Positions 8,767-17,934 are shown, counted from the first letter of the stretch. The stretch: DNA of 24,056 bases from Sedimentisphaerales bacterium (GCA_016932895.1 JAFGCA010000213.1:1-24056); one strand, 5' to 3'. Numbers and translations: made by a program. Notes: generated from the sequence alone by a model not told the origin.

Positions 8767-11586
8767 ATGAAAACGCTGGGAATCCTTTTCGCAATCCTGT
8801 TGTTTGCGGCTGAGGGCCTGCCTCAGCCAATCGTTGAGGTCCGCCCGACTGTCTATTCGCATCTGCTCGATCCGACTCTCTACCCTGATTACACCCGTCG
8901 TCCAAGCCGCGCTCCAACTTGGGCCACCTTCGAGGGCAGGCCGCAATTCGTTGCACTGCGGACCTTGCCCACCGCCGCCTTCACCAATCAGGGCCTTGGC
9001 ACGGTGTGCATGCCGACGATTGATCTGGCCTCGGATCCGAATCTTGGCGAAACGCTCGATGAATTGAAACGCCGTGGCTACTACCTGTTTGATGTGGGGG
9101 GATATGTTCCGGGGAGTGTGCGGAACCAGATTCGGGTGCCGCCCGAGACGCTGCAACTGCTGGAGGAGAAACTCGGCGATCGCTTCCTCGGTTTCGATAT
9201 AGGGGAGCAGGACGGACGATACCTCTTCACCGCGCGGGCGATTCAGTCTCCGTATGCCAGCGACCGCTTGGGCCAATACCTTCAAGCGCATGATTACTTC
9301 CGCAGGATCGAAGATGATCTGGGCAACCGCCTGAACGCGCTGATGGTCTATTGGTATTGGCCGTATCTCATCAAAGAAGGCCGTGTCGTGTTGACGGGCG
9401 CGGAAGCCCAGAACAAGGTGACGAGTTCGAGTATCCACTACGCCTTCCTGCGCGGCGCGGGCAAACAATATGGCGTGCATTGGTTCGGCAACGGTGCGGT
9501 TTTTAACACGTGGCACTACAAGGATTATCAAGCACGGACTGCGAACTCCGGGCCGACCAAGGGAAACAGCCTGAACCTCCTCCGGCGCCTGATGTTCAGC
9601 CACTATCTATGCAACAGCGTGATCCTCGGCTTCGAGGGCGCGTTGTACGAGAAATCCTGGTGGCCACCGAACGGCGACGGACCGCTCTCGCCGCTTGGAC
9701 TCATCCAACAAGACGCGGTGAAGTTCGTCACCGAACATCCACAACCCGGTGTGATGCACGCGCCGGTGGCTCTTCTGCTGGATCACTTCGCGGGCTGGAT
9801 GCCGGCGCGCACGTGGACCACGGCTTATCGGGTGTGGGGGTATCTGCCTTACGGTTCCGGCGACTACCTGACTCACAGCGTGTTCTCGATGCTTTACCTT
9901 GGCTACGAGGACAGTGCCTGGTACCACGATGAGCGCGGCACGATCTGCAACACGCCCTACGGTGACGTGGCGGATGTGTTGCACTCGGACGCAATGCCGT
10001 GGGTCATGAAACAATACGGCGTTATGGTGGCCGCTGGGGATCTCTTCACTGCGGACGCGGAATTACGCGACAAGCTCGACGCCTATGTTGCCTCCGGCGG
10101 CACCTTCATCGTCACCGCCGAGAACGCACGCCGCCTGTGGCCAGAGTGGAAAGTGGGGCAACCCAGGCGCTTCCCCACCGACACCGTTGTCGTCTGGAGA
10201 GATGGGACGCGAACCACCGAACGTCACACCATGGAACTGTGCGACGTCTTTCTGCCCGGCGAAGCTGAAGTCCTGGCACGCTGCGGCGAATTGCCCGCAG
10301 TGGTCCGCCTGCGTCGGGGGGCGGGGGAAATCTTTCTGCTGCTGAGTCCGTTTGGGATCAATGCCGAGCCGACCGTGCAAGGGGAGTTGGCCCATCACAG
10401 CTGGAACCAACCGCTGCCACAACCACACACCCTGCTGGCTCACGTCCGGCGAGTGCTGGATTCTGGTTTCCGCTCTCAGCAGCTTTTCTCGGTCGGTGAC
10501 GACCTTGGCTTCATCACTTGCCGCAAAGGGCCGGGTGATTACACGGTTGGGGTGTTCAACAATTCGCTCCAATCAAAGCCGTTTAAGATCACTTCACGTT
10601 ACGGTCCGATCAGGAAGGTCACGGAACTGGTGATCGGTAAAGACATGCGATCAGCACTCGGCTACTGGCCACATGAGTTCCAGAACAACGATGGCGGGCG
10701 ATCCGACGCGGCCAACATTTCCGGCGGCGACGTCCGGCTCTTCTCCGTGCTGATGGACGAAACCGGCGTGCGCGTCCTCGCGAAACAAAGAGCACCTGGC
10801 CGGCCTGTGGATCGCCTGCTCGGTCTCCGCGGCATCGCGGATCTTCGAGAGGAGATTCTGCGCCGGCCCACCTTCTTCGAACACTTTGACGGTGTGAAAC
10901 TTGACTGGACCTACCTGCTGCGCCGCGACTCGGAGCAGGTCAAGCGCGACCGACCGTGGCTGGAGCGTCAGCAGTTGCGCGTGGTGGTCGACTTCACGTC
11001 CGGCCTGAACCACTTCCCCGACCTGACCCTGCTCGATCTTCTTCCGACACCATACGCCGAGAGCGTGGCCCGGATGGACGACGTCTTGGCCAAGATGAAA
11101 CTGGCCGGGGTCAGCCAAGCCGTCATCGCCACGCACATGCCCCCTGAGTTCGGCGCCACGCCGGAGGAGGTCGAGGCGTCCTTCAAACGCGGCTTGCGCG
11201 ACCTGTGTCGCCGGGCGAAGGAACGTGGGATCATGCTGCATTTGCAGAACCGGACAGGCAGGTGGCACAGCAGTGTGCCTGAGATTGTGCGCCTGATCGA
11301 CGAGTTGGCTTCGGACAATCTGCGTTTCGCCCTCAACACCGCCTGCGCGGATGTGGAGAATTCCCTGAAGCAAGCGGGTGATCGGCTGGGCATGGTGTTG
11401 ATCAGCGCACCGGACCGGTTGGTGCCCGAAACACAGCGGCCGGTTGGGAATAGCGGTGTGGATCTTAGCGCCGTGAGGACACTCCAGGTGCCCGTGGTGC
11501 TCGATGGCGAATATGCCGGCCCTGATGATGTGTTCAAGGATGTGACGGCGGTGTGGGGGCCGCCTGCGAAAGGTCTGAAACCATAA
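8767..11586 (+). CDS. Secreted protein of unrecognised family: glycosidase-like barrel, GATase-like middle, xylose-isomerase-like C-terminal barrel
   Basis: 939 residues from ATG 8767, which opens a textbook signal peptide (MKTLGILFAILLFAAEGLPQ). An in-frame ATG at 8743 would add eight residues including D and E, an unlikely signal start, though an AGGG sits beside it. Residues about 30-360 look like a glycosidase-type TIM barrel, rich in aromatics, with LGFDIGEQDGRY around Glu147 as a candidate acidic site. Residues about 365-470 resemble the class I glutamine-amidotransferase-like domain of GH42-type beta-galactosidases (YGVMVAAGDLF near 418, then KLDAYVASGGTFIVT). A beta-rich section follows. 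Residues about 740-935 look like a small sugar-isomerase/endonuclease-IV-like barrel (LAGVSQAVIATHMPPE, RRAKERGIMLHLQN). I do not recognise the family; the role is probably glycan processing, inferred from neighbours and fold-like patterns. Confidence 0.8.
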   Translation: MKTLGILFAILLFAAEGLPQPIVEVRPTVYSHLLDPTLYPDYTRRPSRAPTWATFEGRPQFVALRTLPTAAFTNQGLGTVCMPTIDLASDPNLGETLDELKRRGYYLFDVGGYVPGSVRNQIRVPPETLQLLEEKLGDRFLGFDIGEQDGRYLFTARAIQSPYASDRLGQYLQAHDYFRRIEDDLGNRLNALMVYWYWPYLIKEGRVVLTGAEAQNKVTSSSIHYAFLRGAGKQYGVHWFGNGAVFNTWHYKDYQARTANSGPTKGNSLNLLRRLMFSHYLCNSVILGFEGALYEKSWWPPNGDGPLSPLGLIQQDAVKFVTEHPQPGVMHAPVALLLDHFAGWMPARTWTTAYRVWGYLPYGSGDYLTHSVFSMLYLGYEDSAWYHDERGTICNTPYGDVADVLHSDAMPWVMKQYGVMVAAGDLFTADAELRDKLDAYVASGGTFIVTAENARRLWPEWKVGQPRRFPTDTVVVWRDGTRTTERHTMELCDVFLPGEAEVLARCGELPAVVRLRRGAGEIFLLLSPFGINAEPTVQGELAHHSWNQPLPQPHTLLAHVRRVLDSGFRSQQLFSVGDDLGFITCRKGPGDYTVGVFNNSLQSKPFKITSRYGPIRKVTELVIGKDMRSALGYWPHEFQNNDGGRSDAANISGGDVRLFSVLMDETGVRVLAKQRAPGRPVDRLLGLRGIADLREEILRRPTFFEHFDGVKLDWTYLLRRDSEQVKRDRPWLERQQLRVVVDFTSGLNHFPDLTLLDLLPTPYAESVARMDDVLAKMKLAGVSQAVIATHMPPEFGATPEEVEASFKRGLRDLCRRAKERGIMLHLQNRTGRWHSSVPEIVRLIDELASDNLRFALNTACADVENSLKQAGDRLGMVLISAPDRLVPETQRPVGNSGVDLSAVRTLQVPVVLDGEYAGPDDVFKDVTAVWGPPAKGLKP

Positions 11587-11623
11587 ACACCGAGCCATAG
11601 ATTTTTCCGGAGCCTCATTGCTG

Positions 11624-14600
11624 ATGAAGACGTTCACTGAAGGCAGTCAAAGCAGTCGGCTAAAACGACGGCTTCCTCTCGCTTTGGTCTTCCTCACGCT
11701 GGGCATCGCAAGTCCGGCGTGGGCGGAGACGTTGAGCGAACATTATGATGTGACCGTGAACGGGCGACCGATTCCCGTCTACTCCTGCCGCGTTTCTGCG
11801 ATGCCTTTCAATCAAGTCTGGCCGGGTTATCAGCGCCCCTTGGACCAGACCGAATTGGCTGGTTTTGCCTGCTGGGACATGAGCGGGCCGGTGAAGGTGG
11901 TGGTTCAATCGCAGCGGGCGGTGCAATCTGTCGTGGTGCGCCCGTCGTCGCGCGGCATCCGCCCGCTCATCGAAGGCAACCGCATTTCGTTTTCGGTGGA
12001 GCGGCCCGGGTCAATCGTCGTCGAGGTGAACGGCCCGCAGCACGTGCTGCATTTGTTCGCGAATCCGCCGGAGAAGAACGCGCTGGCGACCAATGCTCCG
12101 GGCGTGCGGTATTTTGGACCGGGCGTTCATCGCGCGGGGACGATCACTCTCAGCAGCAACGAAACCGTTTACCTCGCCGCGGGCGCGGTGGTTTACGGGA
12201 GCATCCACGCCAGTGGCGTCTCCAACATCCGCATCCTTGGCCGCGGGATTCTGGATGGCAGCCAGTTCGCCCGCGAAGAAGGCTGGGGTGTGGTGCGGTT
12301 GGACGATTGCTCGAACGTGCAAATCGCGGGCATCGTGATGCGCGACCCGGACGTGTGGTGTTGCAGCCTGTTCGGCTGCCGCAACGTCACCATCGCCAAC
12401 GTCAAGCTCATCGGATTGTGGCGCTACAACGCTGACGGGATTGATGTCTGCAACAGCCAGGATGTCGAGGTGCGGGACTCGTTTGTCCGTTCGTTCGACG
12501 ATGCCCTGGTTGTCAAAGGCCTGAAGTTCGGCCCTGTTGATTCGGACCAGCGTCCGGTGAAGAACGTCCGTTTCCGCCGTTGCACCGTGTGGTGCGATTG
12601 GGGGCGGGCCATGGAAATCGGGGCGGAGACCTGCGCGCCCGAAATCGCCGACATCGCCTTCGAGGATTGCGACATCATCCGCACCACGCACATCGCGATG
12701 GACATCCAGCACGGCGACCGGGCGGCCATTCACGACATCCGGTTCGCGAACATCCGGGTAGAAGTGGACGACCGCAATCTGCAGCCGCGCATCCAGAACA
12801 GCCGTGAGGAGAAATACACCGATCCGTCCGCAGGCCGCTACTGCCCGTCGCTCCTGGAGATCGTGATCCACCAGACGCCCTATTCCCAGGATCAACAGCG
12901 CGGCACGGTGCGAGACGTGAGTTTTCGCGACATCACTGTGACCGGGGCACAAATGCCGTCCTCCTCCTTCCGCGGTTTCGATGCCGAGCACGCCGTGGAG
13001 GACGTAACGATTGAGAATCTGCGGTTCAACGGGAAGCGTCTCCAAGATGCGTCAGAGGCCCGGCTGCAACTCGGTCCGCATGTGCGCGACGTGCGATTCG
13101 TGGACGCCGCGCCGTCGAGGGAGATTGGACGCAGATCGCCGCCGCGGCCTGTGGAGTTGTTTGTTGGACCAAACGGGGCCGACAGCAACGTCGGCAGCAG
13201 GTCGTCCCCTCTCAATACGCTCGAAGCGGCGAGGGATCGTTTGCGGACGGTTGGCGGCCAGGGCCACACGATCACGCTTCTGCCCGGCACATACCCACGA
13301 TCTGCCGCCTTCCAGCTCGATGCGCGCGACGCGGGCCTTACGCTTCGGGGGCAACCTGGCGCTCGCCTGATCGGAGGGCAAACCCTGACGGGCTTTGCCA
13401 CCGTCAGCAACCGCGCGATGCTGGCCCGGTTCGCCGAAGAAGCGCGGCCGCACCTCGTGCAATGCGATCTCCGGGCACTTGGGATTGCGGAACTGGGAGA
13501 ATTGAAGTCCCGAGGATTCAGCCGCCCAACTATCCCATCGCACAGTGAGCTGTTTCTTGCCGGGCGGCCCATGACGTTGGCGCGCTGGCCGAACGAGGGT
13601 GACTGGGCGCGAATCGTGGGCTACCCCACAGACTCCGCAACCAGGGATTCCGGTGACCAGGCGATAGGCAGGTTGGAGGAAGGGTTCTTCTATCAAGGCG
13701 ATCGCCCCCGTCGGTGGAGTGGCCTGGATGACATTTGGGTACACGGATACTGGGCGTATGATTGGGCCAACTCCTACGAGCGCGTGGCGTCCATGGATAC
13801 CGGGAAGCGGTGGATCAAGACGGCGCCGCCGCACGGGCTCTACGGGTTTCAAAAGAACCAGCGTTTCTATTTCCTGAATGTGCCGGAAGAACTCGATCAG
13901 CCCGGGGAGTGGTATCTGGACCGGACGACCGGAATGCTCTATTTCTGGCCGCCCGGGCCGTTGGGTTCAAGCGAAGTGATGCTTTCCCTGCTCGATCAGC
14001 CGCTGGTTCGGATGACCCATGCCACCGGGATCACGGTGCGCGGGATTCAGCTCGAGACTACCCGCGGCAATGCCATTGAGATTACTGGCGGAGCGAGCAA
14101 CCGGGTTTCCGGCTGCCGGATTCGCAATATCGGGAACTGGGCGGTGAGGGTCACCGGGGGTACGGATCATGCCGTGGTGAGTTGCGACATCATGGACACG
14201 GGCGATGGCGGGGTCTCCCTGAGCGGAGGCGATCGTCAGACCTTGGCCGCCGCCGGACATGCCGTCGAGAACTGCCATTTCCAACGTCAGGGCCGCTGGT
14301 CGAAATGTTACGTCCCCGCCGTCACGCTGGAAGGCGTGGGGCTGCGCGCCTCGCATAATCTCATCCACGACCAGCCGCACTGCGCCATTCTCTTCTGGGG
14401 CAACGACCACCTCATCGAGTTCAACGACATCCATCATGTCGCCATGGAGACCGGCGACGTGGGAGCGATCTATACGGGACGGGACTACACCTTTCGCGGC
14501 AACCGCATTCGCCACAACTTCATTCACGAGACCGGTGGCGTCGGCATGGGATCCATGGGCGTTTACATGGACGACTGCGTCAGTGGCACGGAAGTGTTCG

Positions 14601-15145
14601 GCAACGTGTTCTACAAAGCCCATTGGGCCATGTTCATCGGCGGCGGACGCGACCACCATGTGGAGAACAACTTGTTTGTGGACTGCGACCCAGCGGTGCG
14701 CGCCGATGGCCGCGGCATCGATCCGCATCCAGTCTGGCGTGGCCAGGTGGACACCACCTTGCGCCAACGGCTCGCTGACGTGCCGGCGGCGTTGTATCGC
14801 GCTCGCTATCCCGCACTCCAATCGCTGGATCGGTTCTATGGGCCGCCCGGGGGACCAGCACGGTCCGGGGCGGATTTTTCGGGTGTGCCTCCCGAGGGAA
14901 ATGTCATCGTGCGTAATGTGTGCCTCGGAAACTGGCTTGACGTGGCGTGGTTCGCCGACCGCGCAATGTTTGAGGTTCGAGACAACATTGTGCAGTCGCA
15001 AACGAGCCGTTCGACCACCGTGGTCGAAGGGCTGCGATGCATGAAGGATGCCTCCGCCCGCAAGCTGGGGATCGCCCCGATCCTGTTTGAGCGCATCGGC
15101 CTCCGTCGGGACGCAGAGCGGAGATCGTTGGAGAATCTGAAATGA
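11624..15145 (+). CDS. Secreted fusion of a GH28-like and a GH141-like right-handed beta-helix module
   Basis: 1173 residues. ATG 11624 is preceded by GGAG at 11609-11612; a TTG at 11618 is the alternative start. The signal peptide ends near SPAWA (about residue 35). Module 1 (about 40-500) is GH28/polygalacturonase-like: NADGID at 269-274 stands where GH28 has N-T-D, and DD at 292-293 fits the catalytic aspartates. The usual G-H-G motif is replaced by WGRAMEIG starting at 326. Module 2 (about 510-1135) starts FVGPNGADSNVGS, the typical opening of GH141-like and related parallel beta-helix enzymes. It contains FLAGRPMTLARWPNEG, METGDVGAIYTGRD (Asp945) and GVYMDD (Asp983/984), plus many short N-x-I/F-x-G helix rungs. 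GH141 and GH28 both occur in pectin and rhamnogalacturonan degradation, hence the suggested substrate. The last ~34 codons recur at 18011-18115. Confidence 0.8.
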   Translation: MKTFTEGSQSSRLKRRLPLALVFLTLGIASPAWAETLSEHYDVTVNGRPIPVYSCRVSAMPFNQVWPGYQRPLDQTELAGFACWDMSGPVKVVVQSQRAVQSVVVRPSSRGIRPLIEGNRISFSVERPGSIVVEVNGPQHVLHLFANPPEKNALATNAPGVRYFGPGVHRAGTITLSSNETVYLAAGAVVYGSIHASGVSNIRILGRGILDGSQFAREEGWGVVRLDDCSNVQIAGIVMRDPDVWCCSLFGCRNVTIANVKLIGLWRYNADGIDVCNSQDVEVRDSFVRSFDDALVVKGLKFGPVDSDQRPVKNVRFRRCTVWCDWGRAMEIGAETCAPEIADIAFEDCDIIRTTHIAMDIQHGDRAAIHDIRFANIRVEVDDRNLQPRIQNSREEKYTDPSAGRYCPSLLEIVIHQTPYSQDQQRGTVRDVSFRDITVTGAQMPSSSFRGFDAEHAVEDVTIENLRFNGKRLQDASEARLQLGPHVRDVRFVDAAPSREIGRRSPPRPVELFVGPNGADSNVGSRSSPLNTLEAARDRLRTVGGQGHTITLLPGTYPRSAAFQLDARDAGLTLRGQPGARLIGGQTLTGFATVSNRAMLARFAEEARPHLVQCDLRALGIAELGELKSRGFSRPTIPSHSELFLAGRPMTLARWPNEGDWARIVGYPTDSATRDSGDQAIGRLEEGFFYQGDRPRRWSGLDDIWVHGYWAYDWANSYERVASMDTGKRWIKTAPPHGLYGFQKNQRFYFLNVPEELDQPGEWYLDRTTGMLYFWPPGPLGSSEVMLSLLDQPLVRMTHATGITVRGIQLETTRGNAIEITGGASNRVSGCRIRNIGNWAVRVTGGTDHAVVSCDIMDTGDGGVSLSGGDRQTLAAAGHAVENCHFQRQGRWSKCYVPAVTLEGVGLRASHNLIHDQPHCAILFWGNDHLIEFNDIHHVAMETGDVGAIYTGRDYTFRGNRIRHNFIHETGGVGMGSMGVYMDDCVSGTEVFGNVFYKAHWAMFIGGGRDHHVENNLFVDCDPAVRADGRGIDPHPVWRGQVDTTLRQRLADVPAALYRARYPALQSLDRFYGPPGGPARSGADFSGVPPEGNVIVRNVCLGNWLDVAWFADRAMFEVRDNIVQSQTSRSTTVVEGLRCMKDASARKLGIAPILFERIGLRRDAERRSLENLK

Positions 15146-15227
15146 GAATACACACCATGCCCTGATTGCGCCGACTGTATCGACCAACGCCATCTCGTTC
15201 ACCACCGCAGCTTGAAGATCCCCACTT
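15039..15227. repeat. Direct repeat copy A: end of beta-helix gene plus intergenic spacer
   Basis: This segment matches 18009-18214. Over the first 102 bases from each ATGAAGGATG (15041 and 18011) I count about 14 mismatches without gaps. After the stop codon similarity continues through the spacer (CCCTGATTG, CCGACTG, CGCCATCTC, ACCACCGCAG, CACTTATGA) up to the next ATG. Copy A has about a 17-base net deletion compared with copy B. The two copies bracket the AT-richer LamG/propeller gene. Confidence 0.85.
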
Positions 15228-15492
15228 ATGAATCTGAAGGCTTGTGGGACAACTACTTCACGACCTGGATGCCCCCTATCCGGAAAACACAGGTCACGGA
15301 AGAAAGGTTGACATTAGTGATACGTGAGGCAGTTTCGTACAGCATAGTCCGGAATGTTGTGACGAATAGCACGGCTTGGTTTCCCCCTTGTGTCGTCACC
15401 TCCTGCGCTGGTATAGTCATACTGGCTCCTGGAAATTGGATTCCCTATCTGTTGTCAGTTACTTATTTGCCCGATGGATTGTTTTGATGGAT
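15228..15492. other. Intergenic stretch with no supported gene
   Basis: After the ATG at 15228, which occupies the same place as the GH35 start beyond copy B, the frame runs only 27 codons to TGA 15309-15311 and resembles nothing I know. Another open frame (15212-15487) has no start codon with a ribosome site and no motifs. A TTGACA at 15308-15313 could be a -35 box, but no good -10 follows at 16-18 bp. Base composition becomes AT-richer from here onwards. Confidence 0.45.
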
Positions 15493-15562
15493 CTCCCCGC
15501 CGCAAGTAGGGGGGGTATCATGATGGACTATTTGTTTTATTAATGCCCCACGGGACGGGGAG
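15493..15562 (+). promoter_or_regulatory. Two hairpins in the leader, one covering the ribosome site
   Basis: Hairpin 1: CTCCCC (15493-15498) can pair with the G-run at 15509-15515. Hairpin 2: CCCC (15546-15549) can pair with GGGG (15557-15560), which is part of GGGGAG, a good Shine-Dalgarno nine bases before ATG 15572. CTCCCC at 15493-15498 is also the exact reverse complement of GGGGAG at 15557-15562, so the two structures are mutually exclusive with a long-range pairing. It could control translation or be the end of a mobile or repetitive element. Confidence 0.35.
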
Positions 15563-15571
15563 TTGAACCCA

Positions 15572-15676
15572 ATGAGATTGAGACACGTTTCACGTAAATG
15601 TCACTTGCTTCTGATCACATCTTTAGTTATATTCACTCAGTTTATGATAATTGGCGTGAGCCAAAGGGTCCTGTAA
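15572..15676 (+). pseudogene. Out-of-frame signal peptide belonging to the LamG/propeller gene
   Basis: ATG 15572 has GGGGAG nine bases upstream and encodes a classic signal peptide: basic n-region MRLRHVSRK, then hydrophobic LLLITSLVIFTQFMIIGV, then SQ. It stops at TAA 15674-15676, whereas the LamG/propeller frame that follows is shifted by one base. One added base in or near CCAAAGGG (15661-15668) would join signal peptide and mature protein. The main frame itself has a TAA directly before its first ATG (15595-15597) and no export signal, so 15572 is very probably the original start. The cause is either a real frameshift or a one-base consensus error in a homopolymer-rich spot. Confidence 0.7.
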
Positions 15677-17934
15677 ACGACGACCCCATCATTGATTCCA
15701 CACTGATTGGTGAAGCAAAAGACTCCAATACAGTTGCTTTATGGTTGTTTGATGAAACATCGTACGCCAATGCCCCCTTATTGGATGCGAGTATTTACGA
15801 AATTGCAGATCTGTCTCTAACCAGTGGAACCAATGTTCCCGGAAAATTCGGAAATGCAGTAACATCAGCATGTGGGTACAATGTCATCTATTCTGGATAT
15901 GCCGGTAATGGTGCAATCCAGCCCAGGGAAAGAGATGGCATTCCGAGTGGTCTTGTTGGTCCTACTTTTGCCTCACAAAAGCTGAATGAGGCCATTGGAC
16001 TCAAGAATCATACGCTTGAGTTCTGGTTGAACCCGATTGATGTCCCAGATCAGGATGCCTACGTTTTCGAAATGGGAAGGGGACTGTCCACGAAGGGTTT
16101 CTCAGTGATTTTGAAGGCCAATGCCTCGGGATTCCTGATAAACAATCATTATTCAGGACACTCTTCCTATTTTGGGCTTTCCAGTGACGCCATTCGCAAG
16201 AATCGGTTCTCCCATTATCTTTTTGCGGTCGATACGTCAGGGAATGGAAGCGTGTACGTCAATGGCAAGAAGACAAACCATGCCATACGGTCTGAAATTG
16301 AAACCGCGCCTCTTCCTGAGATAGAAGATCCAAGGAATAACTTTCAGAATGGCCGGGGGTGGCCCAAGATGACCCTTGGGCAAAAGAGGGAAAACCGTTT
16401 CAACCTGTCACTCCTCGAAGACCGTCATGCCCAGAATGAGTTGTCAGCGATCATAGATGAAATACGGATTTCCGACATCATCCGTGCCAAGCATGACTTT
16501 GTCCCCTCGAGCTATGCCAATGCCTATTCCGAGACCGCCTATATCCCCGGAGGCATGACTGGATTGCCCCAGTTGCTTTCCACCGAAGCCCTCTTGGCGT
16601 ACAAACCGGCCACCCACCCTTTGGCGTTCGGCAAGAGGAAACACGTCCTTATCGACGCTCGAATATTTGAAGCGGGACACATGACACACCTGCAATTCAC
16701 GCCCAACAGAGTGTCAATTGCGGATGCCGAAAAGACAGATATCGAGAAGGTAGATGGCGAGTGGCGACTCTCCTTTTTGCAGGACGGGGATCGTATGGTT
16801 GCCATTGCCACTGCGAATTACAACTCTGAAAAAGGGCTGGTATATCTATACGAGACGAATGATGGCTTGCATTTTACGGGTAAGCCGGCCAGTATTGTGA
16901 ATTATCCCATGGGAGGAGCTTCCTTTCTGGATCACAGTCCCCATGCCGTCATGCAAGGGGCCAAATTCAAGATGACGGCCTACGTCTCGAACAGGGCCAT
17001 ATGCCTGTATACGTCACCCGACGGTTATACCTGGAGGAGGAATGAATGTGGCATCCTGCCCATTCTCTCCGGGGGCAGTGCCGAGACATTTTACGATGAT
17101 CAAACCGGCGATTATGTAACCTATCTCAAGAGAGATTCGAGTTTTGGCAATGAAGAAACGCCCACAATACACATGCGCTCCTCTGTCAGATTTTCGACGC
17201 GCAATCCCCACAAGCCCTGGCCCTTCAAGAGAATGAACACGCCCTATTTTGAAGACAGCCCCTACCCTTGTGTCACGGGAGAAGGCGTCACTCAATTTGT
17301 ACTGCCGAATGGAAAGGCAAACGATGAACAGGTGTACCGTACCAGAGCGATTAAACATGCCTATGCCCCAGATACGTATTTGGGATTCCCCTGGATTTAT
17401 CATCAAAACGCCAACGATCGGGATGTCGCCATTGCCGTTAGCCGGGATGGCTATACATGGGACGTGGTCACCCAGCCTTACTTCCTTCATAAAGGCAGTA
17501 ACATTGAAGCCATTTCATGCCAGGGACTTTTGCGAAGAGGAGATGAACTGTGGCAATATATGGAGTGTGGAGATTCTCACGGAAGCGGTCTCAGGACCTG
17601 GTACAGAATAAAGCACAGACTCGACGGCTTGTTCTCCTTGAAGGCATCTGACACTGAAGGGTCAGCAATCACCAAATCTCTGCACACCGATGGCAACCAG
17701 CTCTTTATGAATTACAGATGTGCCCCGGGAGGTTCTGTAAAAATACAACTTCTTGATCTGTCAGGAAACGCCATTGAAGGATTTGATTCTGCACATTGCA
17801 GGGTTATGACTGGTGATAATACGTCTGAGGAGGTCACCTGGGCCAATTCCAAGATAAGCGATTTGCGTGAGAAGAACTTCAAAATCCAATTTGTATTGAA
17901 ACATGCCCAGTTGTATGCATTTAACATTAGATAG
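15598..17934 (+). CDS. LamG + five-bladed-propeller glycosidase-like protein (probably frameshifted at its 5' end)
   Basis: 778 codons from ATG 15598, but the natural start is probably 15572 in another frame. Residues about 45-265 form a LamG/concanavalin-like sandwich (VALWLFDETS, NHTLEFWLNP, VYVNGKK, IDEIRISDI). Residues about 325-690 look like a five-bladed propeller of the GH43/GH32 type, with repeated blade motifs TSPDGYTW (about 474) and SRDGYTWD (about 615). Residues about 690-778 match the small C-terminal sandwich often seen in secreted PVC-group proteins (IQLLDLSGNAIEGF ... QFVLKHAQLYAF). No substrate can be assigned. Codon use and base composition are clearly AT-richer than both neighbours, and copies of the same boundary repeat lie on both sides, indicating separate acquisition. 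If the frameshift is real the protein would lack export and the gene may be dying, although the 2.3 kb body is intact. Confidence 0.8.
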   Translation: MSLASDHIFSYIHSVYDNWREPKGPVNDDPIIDSTLIGEAKDSNTVALWLFDETSYANAPLLDASIYEIADLSLTSGTNVPGKFGNAVTSACGYNVIYSGYAGNGAIQPRERDGIPSGLVGPTFASQKLNEAIGLKNHTLEFWLNPIDVPDQDAYVFEMGRGLSTKGFSVILKANASGFLINNHYSGHSSYFGLSSDAIRKNRFSHYLFAVDTSGNGSVYVNGKKTNHAIRSEIETAPLPEIEDPRNNFQNGRGWPKMTLGQKRENRFNLSLLEDRHAQNELSAIIDEIRISDIIRAKHDFVPSSYANAYSETAYIPGGMTGLPQLLSTEALLAYKPATHPLAFGKRKHVLIDARIFEAGHMTHLQFTPNRVSIADAEKTDIEKVDGEWRLSFLQDGDRMVAIATANYNSEKGLVYLYETNDGLHFTGKPASIVNYPMGGASFLDHSPHAVMQGAKFKMTAYVSNRAICLYTSPDGYTWRRNECGILPILSGGSAETFYDDQTGDYVTYLKRDSSFGNEETPTIHMRSSVRFSTRNPHKPWPFKRMNTPYFEDSPYPCVTGEGVTQFVLPNGKANDEQVYRTRAIKHAYAPDTYLGFPWIYHQNANDRDVAIAVSRDGYTWDVVTQPYFLHKGSNIEAISCQGLLRRGDELWQYMECGDSHGSGLRTWYRIKHRLDGLFSLKASDTEGSAITKSLHTDGNQLFMNYRCAPGGSVKIQLLDLSGNAIEGFDSAHCRVMTGDNTSEEVTWANSKISDLREKNFKIQFVLKHAQLYAFNIR

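Noticed and set aside
8284..9603. Minus-strand open frame of about 439 codons
   Set aside because: Antisense across the end of the propeller gene and the start of the next gene, both with convincing proteins; no motifs or ribosome site.
12011..13045. Minus-strand open frame of about 344 codons (and similar ones at 10651-11637, 13967-15205 and 21143-22444)
   Set aside because: Mirror images of strongly supported plus-strand enzymes; composition typical of antisense shadows.
15212..15487. Open frame of 91 codons after the beta-helix gene
   Set aside because: It starts at a TTG inside the repeat, has no ribosome site and no recognisable domain.
15493..15562. CRISPR or attC-like element
   Set aside because: Only two unlike hairpins, no repeated spacers, no integrase nearby; kept only as a possible leader structure.
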